64,000 nt of DNA from Serpens gallinarum (GTDB lineage Bacteria > Pseudomonadota > Gammaproteobacteria > Pseudomonadales > Pseudomonadaceae), in NCBI RefSeq assembly GCF_014836765.1, contig NZ_JACSQG010000001.1, positions 987,029 to 1,051,028 of the forward strand, read 5' to 3'. Both the position numbers and the translations under genes were made by a program. The stretch's first letter is position 1. Every line of letters begins with the position of its first letter. Shown piece by piece: positions 9,894-19,395 of the stretch. Below the pieces are notes generated by a model that saw only the letters and a list, made by a program, of their open reading frames with translations, did no database searches and was not told the origin of the DNA.

Positions 9894-11624
9894 ATGCGTA
9901 TCGATCCCCGTCCGTTGCCCGACATCCTGCCCGATCTGGGCGAGCTGCCTCCTTTGCTGACCCGCCTGTATGCCGCCCGTGGCGTGCAATCGGCCGCCGA
10001 GCTGGACAAGGCACTGGCGCGGTTGATTCCGTATCAACAACTGGCTGGCATCGACGTGGCTGTCGCCTTGCTGGTGGAGGCATTGGAGCAGCGCCAGCGC
10101 ATCCTCATCGTGGGCGACTTCGACGCCGATGGCGCCACCGCCAGCTGCGTCGGTGTGCTCGGCTTGCGCCTGCTCGGGGTCGCCCATGTCGATTACCTGG
10201 TGCCTAATCGTTTCGACTACGGCTATGGCCTGACGCCGGAAATCGTCGCGGTGGCCCTGCAACGCCAGCCCGATCTGCTGATCACCGTGGACAACGGCAT
10301 TTCCAGCGTGGATGGCGTGGCGGCGGCCAAGGCGGCCGGCCTCAAGGTGCTGATCACCGACCACCACCTGCCTGGCGCGGAGTTGCCGGCGGCGGACGCC
10401 ATCGTCAACCCCAACCAGCCGGGCTGCGGCTTCCCGAGCAAGGCGATGGCCGGGGTCGGGGTGATCTTCTATGTCTTGCTCGCCTTGCGGGCGCGCTTGC
10501 GCGAGCTGGGCTGGTTCGCCCGCACCGGGCGCTCCGAGCCACGTCTGGCCGAGCCGAACCTGGCCGAGCTGCTTGATCTGGTGGCGCTGGGAAGTGTCGC
10601 CGACGTGGTGCCGCTGGATGCCAACAATCGCATCTTGGTTCACCAGGGACTGGCGCGTATCCGGGCCGGTCGTGCGCGACCGGGCCTCAAGGCGATCCTT
10701 GAGGTGGCCGGCAAGCAGGCGGAACGCATTACCTCGACGGATCTGGGTTTTATCATTGGCCCACGCCTAAATGCGGCCGGCCGGCTGGATGACATGAGCC
10801 TGGGTATCGAATGCCTGCTCTGCGAGGACGAGACCCTGGCCCGCGACATGGCCGTGCAGCTCGATCAGCTCAACCAGGACCGCAAGGCCATCGAGCAGGG
10901 CATGCAGCGCGAAGCCCTGGCGCAATTGAAGGACCTGCCACTGGACGAGATGCCGTTCGGCCTGTGCCTGTTCGAGGCGGAATGGCACCAGGGGGTCATC
11001 GGCATCCTCGCCTCGCGGATGAAGGAGCGCTATCACCGGCCGACGATTGCTTTCGCCGATGCCGGGGAAGGCATGCTCAAGGGCTCGGCCCGCTCGGTGC
11101 CGGGCTTTCATATTCGCGATGCGCTGGACGCTGTGGCTGCTCGGCATCCGGGCTTGATCAGCAAGTTCGGCGGCCATGCCATGGCGGCCGGGCTCTCCTT
11201 GCCGGAAGAAAATTTTGCCGCGTTCGCCGCCGCGTTCGATGCCGAAGTTCGGCGCCAGTTGCATGAGGTCGATCTGACCGGCCGACTATTGTCCGACGGC
11301 CAGCTCTCCGCCACGGAGTTCCACTTGGAGCTGGCCCGCGCGCTGCGCCATGCCGGCCCTTGGGGGCAGCACTTTCCCGAGCCGTTGTTCCATGGCGTAT
11401 TCCAGCTGGAGCAGCAGCGGCTGGTGGGTGAAAAACACCTGAAGATGGTGGTGCGCACCGAGTGCGGCTCGCTGAGCCTGGACGGCATCGCCTTCAACAT
11501 CGACCGCGAGCAATGGCCCAACCCCACCGTGCGCTGGGTCGAGCTGGCCTACAAACTGGACGTCAACGAGTTCCGTGGGCGGGAAAGCGTGCAATTGCTG
11601 GTATCACATATCGCGCCGCGCTGA
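9894..11624 (+). CDS. recJ: Single-stranded-DNA-specific exonuclease RecJ
   Basis: 5'-3' ssDNA exonuclease of the DHH phosphoesterase family, acting in RecF-pathway recombination and mismatch repair. The 576 residues hold the metal-binding DFDADG at 75-80, the DHH motif at 156-158, the DHHA1 signature GGHAMAAG, and a C-terminal OB-like region. Length is normal. The downstream neighbour is on the opposite strand. Confidence 0.96.
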   Translation: MRIDPRPLPDILPDLGELPPLLTRLYAARGVQSAAELDKALARLIPYQQLAGIDVAVALLVEALEQRQRILIVGDFDADGATASCVGVLGLRLLGVAHVDYLVPNRFDYGYGLTPEIVAVALQRQPDLLITVDNGISSVDGVAAAKAAGLKVLITDHHLPGAELPAADAIVNPNQPGCGFPSKAMAGVGVIFYVLLALRARLRELGWFARTGRSEPRLAEPNLAELLDLVALGSVADVVPLDANNRILVHQGLARIRAGRARPGLKAILEVAGKQAERITSTDLGFIIGPRLNAAGRLDDMSLGIECLLCEDETLARDMAVQLDQLNQDRKAIEQGMQREALAQLKDLPLDEMPFGLCLFEAEWHQGVIGILASRMKERYHRPTIAFADAGEGMLKGSARSVPGFHIRDALDAVAARHPGLISKFGGHAMAAGLSLPEENFAAFAAAFDAEVRRQLHEVDLTGRLLSDGQLSATEFHLELARALRHAGPWGQHFPEPLFHGVFQLEQQRLVGEKHLKMVVRTECGSLSLDGIAFNIDREQWPNPTVRWVELAYKLDVNEFRGRESVQLLVSHIAPR

Positions 11625-11651
11625 TTCGCGCAGGTTTAGCCCGCCAGGTCT

Positions 11652-12128
11652 CTACCAGCCCAGCTGTTTGTTGAAGCCCAGCGCATCGTAATAGTCGCCC
11701 TGGTAGGTGATCTGACCGTTCTCGATGCGGATGAAGCTGACGCCCTCGAAGGAAAGGGGCTTGCCGGTGGCAGGCGTTTCCGCGCTCCAGGGGCCGCTGT
11801 TGGTGCCGCTGAACCGCCACTGGAAGGCGATGCCATCGGGAGCCACGAGGGGCGCGCTGGTCATCTCCCATTTCAGATCGGGCACAGCCGTGATGAACAC
11901 CGCAATCACGTTGTCGCGAGCGGCGGCTCGGCCATTCTGCGGCGTGCCGACCGTGGCGTCGAAATACACCGCATCCTCGGCTAGGTAGGCGGCGGCTTTC
12001 TGTGCGTCATGGGCGTTCCAGGCGGTCATGTAACCGTCAATCACGGCGCGCACGTCGTCGGCGGCCTGCGCCAGGCCGCTAAGCAGAAGCAGGGTGAGGA
12101 AAGTGATGCGGCTGAGACAGATGTTCAT
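11652..12128 (-). CDS. Secreted SnoaL/NTF2-like domain protein
   Basis: A 158-residue protein with a Sec signal peptide (cleavage likely after the GLAQA segment near residue 21) and a single SnoaL/ketosteroid-isomerase-like cone domain (DVRAVIDGYMTAWNAHDAQ, then a run of beta strands with ITYQGDYYDALGF). Such domains bind small hydrophobic ligands; no catalytic function can be assigned. The start at 12128 is chosen because it begins the signal peptide and is preceded by GGAG. It is convergent with recJ. Confidence 0.75.
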   Translation of the reverse strand: MNICLSRITFLTLLLLSGLAQAADDVRAVIDGYMTAWNAHDAQKAAAYLAEDAVYFDATVGTPQNGRAAARDNVIAVFITAVPDLKWEMTSAPLVAPDGIAFQWRFSGTNSGPWSAETPATGKPLSFEGVSFIRIENGQITYQGDYYDALGFNKQLGW

Positions 12129-12443
12129 GGGCGGGCTCCAGGCACGGTGGCGGATGCCGTGTCTCGCAGTTGGCTGCAGGCCGGCATGCGTAGAGTGTTG
12201 ACCGGCCGAAATCACCCCGCCGGTGGGGCTGACCAGCGGTGTCGCGGCGACGCTGTGGGTTGCTCAATCTTGCCGCAGAGGGGACTATCCCCGGCATTGC
12301 TTCGCCCATGCTCGCACCCGCAGCATGGCGAAATTGCCCCACGCATGAACTGCTCAGGTATGCACCGGCAGTTCGGCCACTGACCCGAAGCGGTCTTTAA
12401 TTGGAGGATGTCTGTCATCTTCCGCCAGCCGACGAGGCCCGCC
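12129..12443. other. Divergent intergenic region, no gene seen
   Basis: 315 bases between the SnoaL-like gene and the OYE-like gene. No reading frame here has recognisable protein character. It contains a perfect inverted repeat, GAACTGC at 12347-12353 and GCAGTTC at 12368-12374, about 70 bases before the oxidoreductase start; this could be an operator. A GGAGG at 12403-12407 abuts an ATG at 12408 and is too close to serve it. Confidence 0.5.
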
Positions 12444-13535
12444 ATGTCACTACTTTTTCAGCCCCTCACCTTGCGCCAGTTGACCCTGCCCAATCGTATC
12501 GTCGTGTCGCCCATGTGCCAGTACTCCGCCGAGGTAGACGGCCTGGCCACCGATTGGCACTTGGTACATCTGGGCAGCCGCGCGGTGGGCGGTGCCGGGC
12601 TGGTGATTTTTGAAGCGACAGCGGTACGCCCGGAAGGGCGCATTTCCGCCCGTGATCTGGGCCTGTGGAACGATGAGCAGATCGAACCGCTGCGCCGCAT
12701 CACCGCGTTTATCGAGTCCCAGGGTTCAGTGGCCGGCATTCAGCTGGCCCATGCCGGGCGCAAGGCCGGCACCTGGTGGCCCTGGAGCGGCAAGCATGGC
12801 AGCGTGCCGGTGGCCGAAGGCGGCTGGACACCAGTCGGGCCGTCGGCGATCGCCTTCGATCCCCAGTATGTGGCGCCCACGGCGCTGGATGAAGCAGGCG
12901 TGGCCGAGATCATCCAGGCCTTCGTGCAGGGCGCCGAACGGGCGCTGGCCGCTGGATTCAAGGTCGTCGAGCTGCATGCCGCCCACGGCTATCTGTTGCA
13001 CCAATTCCTGTCGCCACTTTCCAACCGCCGGCAGGACCAGTACGGCGGTTCGTTCGAGAATCGCATCCGCCTGTTGCTTGAAGTGACCCAGGCGGTGCGT
13101 CAGGTATGGCCCGAAGAGTTGCCGGTGTTCGTGCGCCTGTCGGCCACCGACTGGGTGGAAGATGGCTGGAACCCGGACGAGACGGTGGAGCTGGCCTGTC
13201 GGCTGAAAGCCTTGGGCGTCGATCTGATCGACGTGTCCTCGGGCGGCACCTCGGCGAATGCGGAAATTCCCATCGGGCCCGGCTATCAGACCCAGTTCGC
13301 CGAACGTGTACGCCGCGAAGCCGGGATCGCCACGGGCGCGGTGGGCATGATCACCGAGGCGGCCCAGGCCGAGCATGTGCTGCGCACCGGCCAGGCCGAC
13401 CTGATTCTGCTGGCCCGCGAACTGCTGCGCGACCCCTACTGGCCGTTGCATGCCGCCGATTACCTGCGCGACAAGGCGGTGCCCTGGCCGGGACAGTACG
13501 TGCGGGCGGCGAGCCGGGATACGCCGATTCGCTAA
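12444..13535 (+). CDS. NADH:flavin oxidoreductase, Old Yellow Enzyme family (YqjM/XenA-like)
   Basis: FMN-dependent ene-reductase of 363 residues. Features of the YqjM/XenA subclass are present: C25 and Y27 in PMCQYSA (flavin tuning and proton donation), the substrate-binding pair H178 and H181 in HAAHGYLLHQFLSP, and SNRRQDQYGGSFENR. It probably reduces alpha,beta-unsaturated carbonyls or xenobiotics with NAD(P)H. The start at 12444 is preferred to 12408 because GAGG lies six bases upstream and MSLLFQPLTL is the family-like start. It is monocistronic and convergent with patD. Confidence 0.9.
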   Translation: MSLLFQPLTLRQLTLPNRIVVSPMCQYSAEVDGLATDWHLVHLGSRAVGGAGLVIFEATAVRPEGRISARDLGLWNDEQIEPLRRITAFIESQGSVAGIQLAHAGRKAGTWWPWSGKHGSVPVAEGGWTPVGPSAIAFDPQYVAPTALDEAGVAEIIQAFVQGAERALAAGFKVVELHAAHGYLLHQFLSPLSNRRQDQYGGSFENRIRLLLEVTQAVRQVWPEELPVFVRLSATDWVEDGWNPDETVELACRLKALGVDLIDVSSGGTSANAEIPIGPGYQTQFAERVRREAGIATGAVGMITEAAQAEHVLRTGQADLILLARELLRDPYWPLHAADYLRDKAVPWPGQYVRAASRDTPIR

Positions 13536-13555
13536 AAGGGCTGTTAATGCGGCGC

Positions 13556-13576
13556 GGGGCCGGCAGTATCGGCCCC
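13556..13576. terminator. Hairpin between convergent genes
   Basis: GGGGCCG / CGGCCCC stem of 7 bp with a 7-base loop, in the 44-base gap between the convergent OYE and patD genes. It lacks a T tract on either strand, so terminator activity is uncertain. Confidence 0.4.
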
Positions 13577-13579
13577 GTA

Positions 13580-15004
13580 TCAATGCTTGATCATGATGTG
13601 CCGCACCGCGGTGTAATCCTCCAGCCCGTACATCGACAGGTCCTTGCCGTAGCCGGACAGCTTCATGCCGCCGTGGGGCATTTCGCTGACCAGGGTGAAG
13701 TGCGTGTTGATCCAGGTGCAGCCGTACTGCAGGCGGGCGGCCAGGCGATGGGCGCGACCGACGTCGCGGGTCCACACCGAGGAGGCCAGGCCGTAGTCGG
13801 AGTTGTTGGCGAAGGCCAAGGCCTGGGCTTCGTCGTCGAACGGGGTGACCGAGACCACCGGGCCGAACACTTCGCGGCTGACGATTTCATCGTTTTGGCG
13901 GGCGCCGGCCAGCACCGTAGGCAGGAAGAAAAAGCCGGCATCGCCCGGCGCCTTGCCGCCAGTGACCACTTCGATATGCGACAAGGCGCTGGCGCGCTCG
14001 ACAAACCCGGTGACGCGCTGGCGCTGGCTGTCGCTGATCAACGGGCCGAGTTCGGTGGCGGAATCGTCCTGCAGTCCATGTTTGAGTGTGCTCACCGCTG
14101 CGCCGAGCGCCGCGACGAATTTCTCGTAGATGCCTTTCTGGGCATAGATGCGGCAGGCCGCGGTGCAATCCTGGCCAGCATTGTAGAAGCCGAAGGTGCG
14201 AATGCCTTCCACGGCGGCGTCGAGGTCGGCGTCATCGAAAATGATCACCGGCGCCTTGCCGCCCAGCTCCATGTGCAGGCGTTTGATGCGCGGGGCGCTG
14301 GCGGCGATGAGGTGCGAACCGGTAGGGATCGAGCCGGTCAGCGACAGCATGCGCACCTTGTCATGATTGACCAGGGTCTCGCCGACGCTGCTACCACGCC
14401 CGAAGACGATGTTCACCACCCCGGGCGGGAAAATCCCAGCCATCAGCTCGCCCAGGCGCAGCGCGGTCAGCGGCGTCTGCTCGGAAGGCTTGAGTACCAC
14501 GCAGTTGCCGGCGGCCAAGGCGGGGGCGAGTTTCCAGGCGGCCATCATCAGCGGGTAATTCCACGGCGCGATGGAGGCGACCACGCCAATCGGGTCGCGG
14601 CGGATCATCGATGTGTGGCCGGGCAGGTACTCGCCGGCCGCCGAGCCGTGCAGGCAGCGACTGGCGCCGGCAAAAAAACGGAACACATCGGCGATGGCCG
14701 GCAATTCGTCGTTGCGCGCGGCGGCGTAGGGCTTGCCGCAGTTTTGCGACTCCAGGCGGGCCAGTTCGTCGGCATGGGTGTCGATGGCATCGGCCAGGGC
14801 CAGCAGGCGGGCGGCGCGTTCCTGGGGTACGGTTTGCGACCAGCCGACAAACGCGGCTTCGGCGGCGTGCACGGCTGCATCGATCTGTTCGGCACTGGCT
14901 TCGGCAATCCGCACCAGCTCGGTATTGCGGGCTGGGTCGAGTACCGCCTGGGCCTCACCCTGGCCGGCGACCCGTTCACCGTTGATCAACAGATGGGTTT
15001 GCAT
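13580..15004 (-). CDS. patD: Gamma-aminobutyraldehyde dehydrogenase (PatD/YdcW-like)
   Basis: NAD-dependent aldehyde dehydrogenase of 474 residues, the length of E. coli PatD, which oxidises 4-aminobutyraldehyde to GABA in putrescine breakdown. Catalytic Cys280 lies in GQDCTAACR and the general-base Glu in MELGGKAP. The sequence is close to E. coli PatD throughout as I recall it (for example the C-terminal segment [10 protein letters not shown]). It is the last gene of a ydcSTUV-patD cluster, the same order as in E. coli, which strongly supports a polyamine-catabolic role. No aminotransferase for the preceding putrescine step is nearby. Confidence 0.9.
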   Translation of the reverse strand: MQTHLLINGERVAGQGEAQAVLDPARNTELVRIAEASAEQIDAAVHAAEAAFVGWSQTVPQERAARLLALADAIDTHADELARLESQNCGKPYAAARNDELPAIADVFRFFAGASRCLHGSAAGEYLPGHTSMIRRDPIGVVASIAPWNYPLMMAAWKLAPALAAGNCVVLKPSEQTPLTALRLGELMAGIFPPGVVNIVFGRGSSVGETLVNHDKVRMLSLTGSIPTGSHLIAASAPRIKRLHMELGGKAPVIIFDDADLDAAVEGIRTFGFYNAGQDCTAACRIYAQKGIYEKFVAALGAAVSTLKHGLQDDSATELGPLISDSQRQRVTGFVERASALSHIEVVTGGKAPGDAGFFFLPTVLAGARQNDEIVSREVFGPVVSVTPFDDEAQALAFANNSDYGLASSVWTRDVGRAHRLAARLQYGCTWINTHFTLVSEMPHGGMKLSGYGKDLSMYGLEDYTAVRHIMIKH

Positions 15005-15076
15005 GTCGGACTCCTCGAGTTGTTGTGGGTGTCAGGGACAGCGAAAGCTGGACGCTACTAGGTGATGAAATCACGC

Positions 15077-15883
15077 TCATTTGCCGCTTCCCGCCACGCC
15101 TTCGCCGCCGCGGGTCAGGTAATACGCGGCGAGGATCGGCAGCATGGTCGCCACCATCACCAGCATCGCCACCACGTTGGTGATGGGCACATCGCGGGGG
15201 CGCGACAGCTGGTTGAGCAGCCACAGGGGCAAAGTGCGTTCATGGCCGGCGGTGAAGGTGGTGACGATGATCTCGTCGAAAGACAGCGCGAAGGCCAGCA
15301 TGCCGCCGGCCAACAGCGCCGAGCCGAGGTTGGGCAGCACGATGTAGCGGAAGGTCTGCCAGCCATCGGCGCCCAGGTCCATGCTCGCTTCGATCAGGTT
15401 CCAGGAGGTGCGGCGCAGGCGCGCGATGACATTGTTGTAAACGATCACCACGCAGAAGGTGGCGTGGCCAATGACGATAGTCAGGATGCTGGGCTCGATG
15501 CCCAGGGATTTGAACGCCGAGAGCAGGGCCAGGCCGGTGACGATGCCGGGCAGGGCGATAGGCAGCACCAGCAGCAACGACACGCTTTCCTTGCCGAAGA
15601 AGTCGCGCCGCCACAAGGCGGCCGCCGCCAGGGTGCCGAGCAGCAGGGCGACGAGGGTGGCAATCGCAGCCACTTGCAGCGACAGGGTGATGGCCTCCAG
15701 CACGTCGGGGCGCGCGAAGGTCAGGCTGAACCATTTCAGGGTGAAGCCCTGGGGCGGAAAGCTGAAGCCGGCGCTTTCGGTGTTGAAGGCATAGATGAAG
15801 ATGATCAGGATCGGGAAGTGCAGGAACAGCAGCCCGCCCCAGGCCGCGAGCTTCAAGCCCATGGACGCTTTATCAGAGTGCAT
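15077..15883 (-). CDS. ydcV: Polyamine-type ABC transporter permease (YdcV/PotC-like)
   Basis: Inner-membrane permease of 268 residues with about six hydrophobic segments and the EAA loop of binding-protein-dependent importers ([20 protein letters not shown]). It closely resembles E. coli YdcV. The start MHSDKA at 15883 overlaps the ydcU stop by 11 bases, so translation is probably coupled; a longer upstream extension would lie inside ydcU and is not conserved. With YdcU, YdcT and YdcS it forms a complete importer, inferred to take up putrescine or a related polyamine. Confidence 0.92.
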   Translation of the reverse strand: MHSDKASMGLKLAAWGGLLFLHFPILIIFIYAFNTESAGFSFPPQGFTLKWFSLTFARPDVLEAITLSLQVAAIATLVALLLGTLAAAALWRRDFFGKESVSLLLVLPIALPGIVTGLALLSAFKSLGIEPSILTIVIGHATFCVVIVYNNVIARLRRTSWNLIEASMDLGADGWQTFRYIVLPNLGSALLAGGMLAFALSFDEIIVTTFTAGHERTLPLWLLNQLSRPRDVPITNVVAMLVMVATMLPILAAYYLTRGGEGVAGSGK

Positions 15884-16823
15884 CGAAGGCCCCCAAGCGC
15901 TTGACGATGGACAGGTAGAGGGCAATCAGCACGATGGGCACTAGCGTGAAGGCCGCCGCCATCGGCATGTTGCCGATCGAGCCCTGTTGGGCATACACCA
16001 TGTTGCCGATGAAAAACCCCGGCGGGCCGACCAGCAGCGGCACGATGAAGTCGCCCAGGGTCAGGCAGAAGGTAAAGATCGAGCCCGCAGCGATGCCCGG
16101 CAGTGCCAACGGCAGGATCACCAGGCGGAAGGTCTGCAGCGGCCGGGCGCCCAGGTCGGCAGAGGCCTGCAGCAGGGACGGCGGCAGGCGCTCGAGGGCG
16201 GCCTGGATGGGGAGGATCATGAACGGCAGCCAGATATAGACGAACACCAGAAAGCGCCCCAGGTGTGAGGTGGACAGGGTGCTGCCGCCAATGCCCGGAA
16301 TGCCGAGGATCACCTGCAGGGCCGGCGCCAGGCCGAGGCGCTCGACGAACCAGTGGGCCACGCCGCCTTGGGCGAGTAACAGCGTCCAGGCATAGGCCTT
16401 GACAATATAGCTGGCCCACATCGGCAGCATCACCGCGATATAGAAGAACGCCTTGATGCGCCCCGTGGTGTAGCGCGCCATGTAATAGGCGATAGGAAAG
16501 GCCAGCAGGGCGCTGGCCAGGGACACCGTCACGGCCATGGCCAGGGTGCGCTGGATGATGTCGAAGTTGGCCGGCTGGAACAGCGCCCGAAAATTGGCCA
16601 GTGTCAGCGCGGGCGTCACCGACATGGTGAAGTCGTCGAAGGTGTAAAAGCCCTGCCAGAGCAGAGCCAGCAGCGAGCCCAGATAGACGATGCCGAACCA
16701 TAGCAGCGGGGGGATCAGCAGCAGCGACAGGTACAGCATCGGTTTGCGGTACAGCAGGTCGGACAGATGGCGCAGCAGGCCTGGGCGGCTGGCCGGTGCC
16801 ACGGTGGCCGGGCTGGTTGTCAT
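15873..16823 (-). CDS. ydcU: Polyamine-type ABC transporter permease (YdcU/PotB-like)
   Basis: Inner-membrane permease of 316 residues, partner of YdcV. Several hydrophobic helices and the EAA-type loop [20 protein letters not shown] are visible. The start at 16823 forms an ATGA overlap with the ydcT stop, and the protein begins [15 protein letters not shown]; the longer in-frame extension lies inside ydcT and is rejected. The C-terminus overlaps the ydcV start. Confidence 0.92.
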   Translation of the reverse strand: MTTSPATVAPASRPGLLRHLSDLLYRKPMLYLSLLLIPPLLWFGIVYLGSLLALLWQGFYTFDDFTMSVTPALTLANFRALFQPANFDIIQRTLAMAVTVSLASALLAFPIAYYMARYTTGRIKAFFYIAVMLPMWASYIVKAYAWTLLLAQGGVAHWFVERLGLAPALQVILGIPGIGGSTLSTSHLGRFLVFVYIWLPFMILPIQAALERLPPSLLQASADLGARPLQTFRLVILPLALPGIAAGSIFTFCLTLGDFIVPLLVGPPGFFIGNMVYAQQGSIGNMPMAAAFTLVPIVLIALYLSIVKRLGAFDAL

Positions 16824-17851
16824 GACGGCACCTCGCGCAGCGGCACCATGGCGGCGCGGGCCCAGCGGGCGGTAACGCGCTGCCCCGGCTGGCAGGCAAT
16901 GTCGCCTCGATCCCACTGGCTGTTGGCCTGGCTGACGGCGAAGCTTTGGCCGTTGTCCAGACGCAGCTCGTAGCGAGTGGCAGCGCCCAGGTACTGGATA
17001 TCGTGGAGCTGCCCGGCGATTTCCGTCTCGCCAGGTGCCAAGGGTTCGCTGCCGGCCAGGCGGGTATGCTCCGGGCGGATCGAGAAGGGGCGTGGCGAGC
17101 CGGCCAACTGCTCGGCCAGCTTGCCACGCAGCACATTTGAGGTGCCGACGAACTCGGCCACGAACGGCGTCGCCGGGCGCAAGTACAGATTGCGCGGACT
17201 ATCCAGCTGCTCGATGCGCCCTTGCCGGAACACCGCCACCCGGTCCGACATTGACAGCGCCTCGCCCTGGTCATGGGTGACGAACACGAAGGTAATGCCC
17301 AACTGACGTTGCAGTTTCTTCAACTCGCCCTGCATCTGCTCGCGCAGCTTGAGATCCAGCGCGCCGAGCGGCTCGTCGAGCAACAATACCCGCGGGCGAT
17401 TGATCAAGGCGCGGGCCAGCGCCACGCGCTGCCGCTGCCCGCCGGACAATTGCACCGGCTTGCGCGCGCCGTAGCCGCCGAGGGCGACCTGATCCAGCGC
17501 CTGTTCAGCGCGCTGGTGTCGCTCGGAGCGCGCGACGCCCTTGACCTTGAGGCCGTAGGCGACATTGTCCAGCACGCTCATGTGCGGAAACAGCGCGTAG
17601 TCCTGGAACACCGTGTTGACGTCGCGCTGATAGGGCGCCAGGCCGGTGGCTTCCTGCCCTTGGATGCGAATGGAGCCGGAGCTGGGCTGTTCGAAACCGG
17701 CGATCAGGCGCAGGCAGGTGGTCTTGCCGGAACCGGAGGGACCCAGCAGGGTGAAGAATTCACCATCCTCAATGGCTACCGACACCTGATCCACGGCCTT
17801 GACCTCGCCGTACAGACGCGAGACATCGGTAAGTTCCACGGCAAAGGTCAT
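16820..17851 (-). CDS. ydcT: Polyamine-type ABC transporter ATP-binding protein (YdcT/PotA-like)
   Basis: ATPase of the importer, 343 residues. Walker A GPSGSGKT at 37-44, signature LSGGQ at 135-139, Walker B VLLLDE at 155-160, and an H-loop (FVTHDQGEA) are intact. A C-terminal TOBE-type regulatory domain follows, as in PotA and other spermidine/putrescine ATPases. A 154-base gap, without a gene, separates it from ydcS upstream, which allows differential expression of binding protein and transporter. Confidence 0.93.
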   Translation of the reverse strand: MTFAVELTDVSRLYGEVKAVDQVSVAIEDGEFFTLLGPSGSGKTTCLRLIAGFEQPSSGSIRIQGQEATGLAPYQRDVNTVFQDYALFPHMSVLDNVAYGLKVKGVARSERHQRAEQALDQVALGGYGARKPVQLSGGQRQRVALARALINRPRVLLLDEPLGALDLKLREQMQGELKKLQRQLGITFVFVTHDQGEALSMSDRVAVFRQGRIEQLDSPRNLYLRPATPFVAEFVGTSNVLRGKLAEQLAGSPRPFSIRPEHTRLAGSEPLAPGETEIAGQLHDIQYLGAATRYELRLDNGQSFAVSQANSQWDRGDIACQPGQRVTARWARAAMVPLREVPS

Positions 17852-18005
17852 GTTCCTGCCCCAAAGCAGCTGCCTGCGGCAGGCTGCACGTCGTTCTGGT
17901 TGTTGTTCTGGTTAGCGTCGGCAGATGCATGCATGACGTCTTGCCCAGCGACCACTACGAAATTCGGGGCGGACGAAGCGACGTCCACCACGCGAACAGC
18001 CTCGG

Positions 18006-19157
18006 TTACCGACCCCCCATGATCGCAATGTAGTCCTGGGTCCAGCGGCTGTAGGGCACGTACTTGCCGCCTTCAGCTTGCGGGGTTTTCCAGAAGGCGA
18101 TTTTCTCGAAGTTGTCGAAACCGTTGGTTTTGCAGCCCTCGGCGCCGAGCAGGGCGTTGCCCTCGCACGCCGCCGGCACGGCCGGCACCGAGCCGAACCA
18201 GGCGGCCAGATCACCTTGCACCTTGGGTTGCAGCGACCAGTCCATCCACTTGTAGGCGCACACCGGGTGTTTGGCTTCGGCGTGCAGCATGGTGGTGTCG
18301 GCCCAGCCGGTGGCGCCTTCTACCGGAACCACCGAGGCAATTGGCTGCTTTTCAGCCTGCAGCGCGTTCACCTGGTACGGCCAGGCACTGGAAGCAGCGA
18401 CGCCCTCGTTCTTGAAGTCGTTCATCTGCACGGTGACGTCGTGCCAGTAGCGGTGGATCAGCGCATGCTGCTGGCGCAGCAGCGTGAGCACGGCGGCGTA
18501 TTGGGTTTCGTTGAGCAGGTAGGGGTCCTGGATGCCCAGTTCCGGTTGGGTGCTCTTCAGGTACAGCGCCGCATCCGCGATATAGATCGGCCCGTCATAG
18601 GCTTGCACGCGGCCCTTGTTGGGTTTGCCATCCGGCAGGTTCTGCGGCTCGAACACGGTCGCCCAGCTGGTCGGCGCCTGTTTAAACACGTTGGTGTTGT
18701 ACATCAGCACGTTCGGCCCCCACTGGTAAGGCGTGCCGTAGTGCTGGCCATCCACCGTGTGCCAGGGCGCTTCCTTGAGGCGGTCATCGACGGTGCTCCA
18801 GCTCGGGATCAGCGCGATGTTGATGGGTTGCACACGCTTGCCTGCGACCAGTCGCAACGAAGCGTCACCGGAGGCGGTGACCAGATCGTAGCCGCCCTTG
18901 GTCATCAGGCTGACCATCTCATCCGAAGTGCCTGCGGTCTTGACGTTGACCTTGCAGCCGCTGTCCTTCTCGAACTGGGTTACCCAGTCATAATTCGCAT
19001 CGGTGTCGCCGCGCTCGACGTAGCCGGGCCAGGCAATGATGTCGAGCTGGCCTTCGGGCTGACCCAGCGTTTTGAGCGGTTCTGCGGCGTACAGGGTGCT
19101 GGCGGCCAGCAGAGCGGTTGCCAGCGTGCCGAGGAGTGCAGTGTGCGGTGCGGACAT
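18006..19157 (-). CDS. ydcS: Periplasmic polyamine-type substrate-binding protein (YdcS-like)
   Basis: Solute-binding protein of 383 residues with a Sec signal peptide (cleavage near ...STLYAA). It has the spermidine/putrescine-binding pattern: IIAWPGYVERG near the N-terminus, then KVNVKTAGTSDEM and GGYDLVTASGD. E. coli YdcS has also been reported to have polyhydroxybutyrate synthase activity, which cannot be judged here. The start at 19157 is preceded by AGAGGG at good spacing; an upstream in-frame extension lacks signal-peptide character. It is the first gene of the ydcSTUV-patD cluster. No regulator gene (E. coli ydcR) is adjacent. Confidence 0.92.
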   Translation of the reverse strand: MSAPHTALLGTLATALLAASTLYAAEPLKTLGQPEGQLDIIAWPGYVERGDTDANYDWVTQFEKDSGCKVNVKTAGTSDEMVSLMTKGGYDLVTASGDASLRLVAGKRVQPINIALIPSWSTVDDRLKEAPWHTVDGQHYGTPYQWGPNVLMYNTNVFKQAPTSWATVFEPQNLPDGKPNKGRVQAYDGPIYIADAALYLKSTQPELGIQDPYLLNETQYAAVLTLLRQQHALIHRYWHDVTVQMNDFKNEGVAASSAWPYQVNALQAEKQPIASVVPVEGATGWADTTMLHAEAKHPVCAYKWMDWSLQPKVQGDLAAWFGSVPAVPAACEGNALLGAEGCKTNGFDNFEKIAFWKTPQAEGGKYVPYSRWTQDYIAIMGGR

Positions 19158-19204
19158 CTGAATTCCCTCTTGTTGTGCGCGATTTGCGGGGCAGTGAAAT
19201 GCCG

Positions 19205-19225
19205 CTCGGCACATCCGTTGCCGAG
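19205..19225. promoter_or_regulatory. Inverted repeat upstream of ydcS, possible operator or sigma-54-like site
   Basis: CTCGGCA-N7-TGCCGAG, perfect 7-base arms, about 48 bases upstream of the ydcS start. Because of the symmetry, both strands show GG-N10-GC, the spacing of sigma-54 promoters, but the T of the -24 TGG is missing on both strands. A dimeric regulator's operator is the simpler reading. Confidence 0.4.
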
Positions 19226-19395
19226 GAGATGTGATCAGTCTAGTTGGTGTCTTGGCGGCGTCATGGCGAGTATGCAGCGCCCATGAGTCGGTCCAGTGCG
19301 GCCTGGGGCGCTACCGCCTGGCAGCGGCCCCAAGCGATGGGTTTTTGTCAGCGCTATGGTTTCAGTCAGCACTGCATCGCAATGGGAGAGAAACC

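Noticed and set aside
12408-12443. Earlier ATG for the OYE-family reductase
   Set aside because: GGAGG directly abuts this ATG, too close for initiation. The ATG at 12444 has a well-spaced GAGG and the family-like N-terminus.
13106-15061. A 651-codon plus-strand open frame
   Set aside because: It overlaps the end of the OYE gene and is antisense to patD, whose catalytic motifs are intact. The predicted peptide has Gly/Arg/Asp-rich mirror composition.
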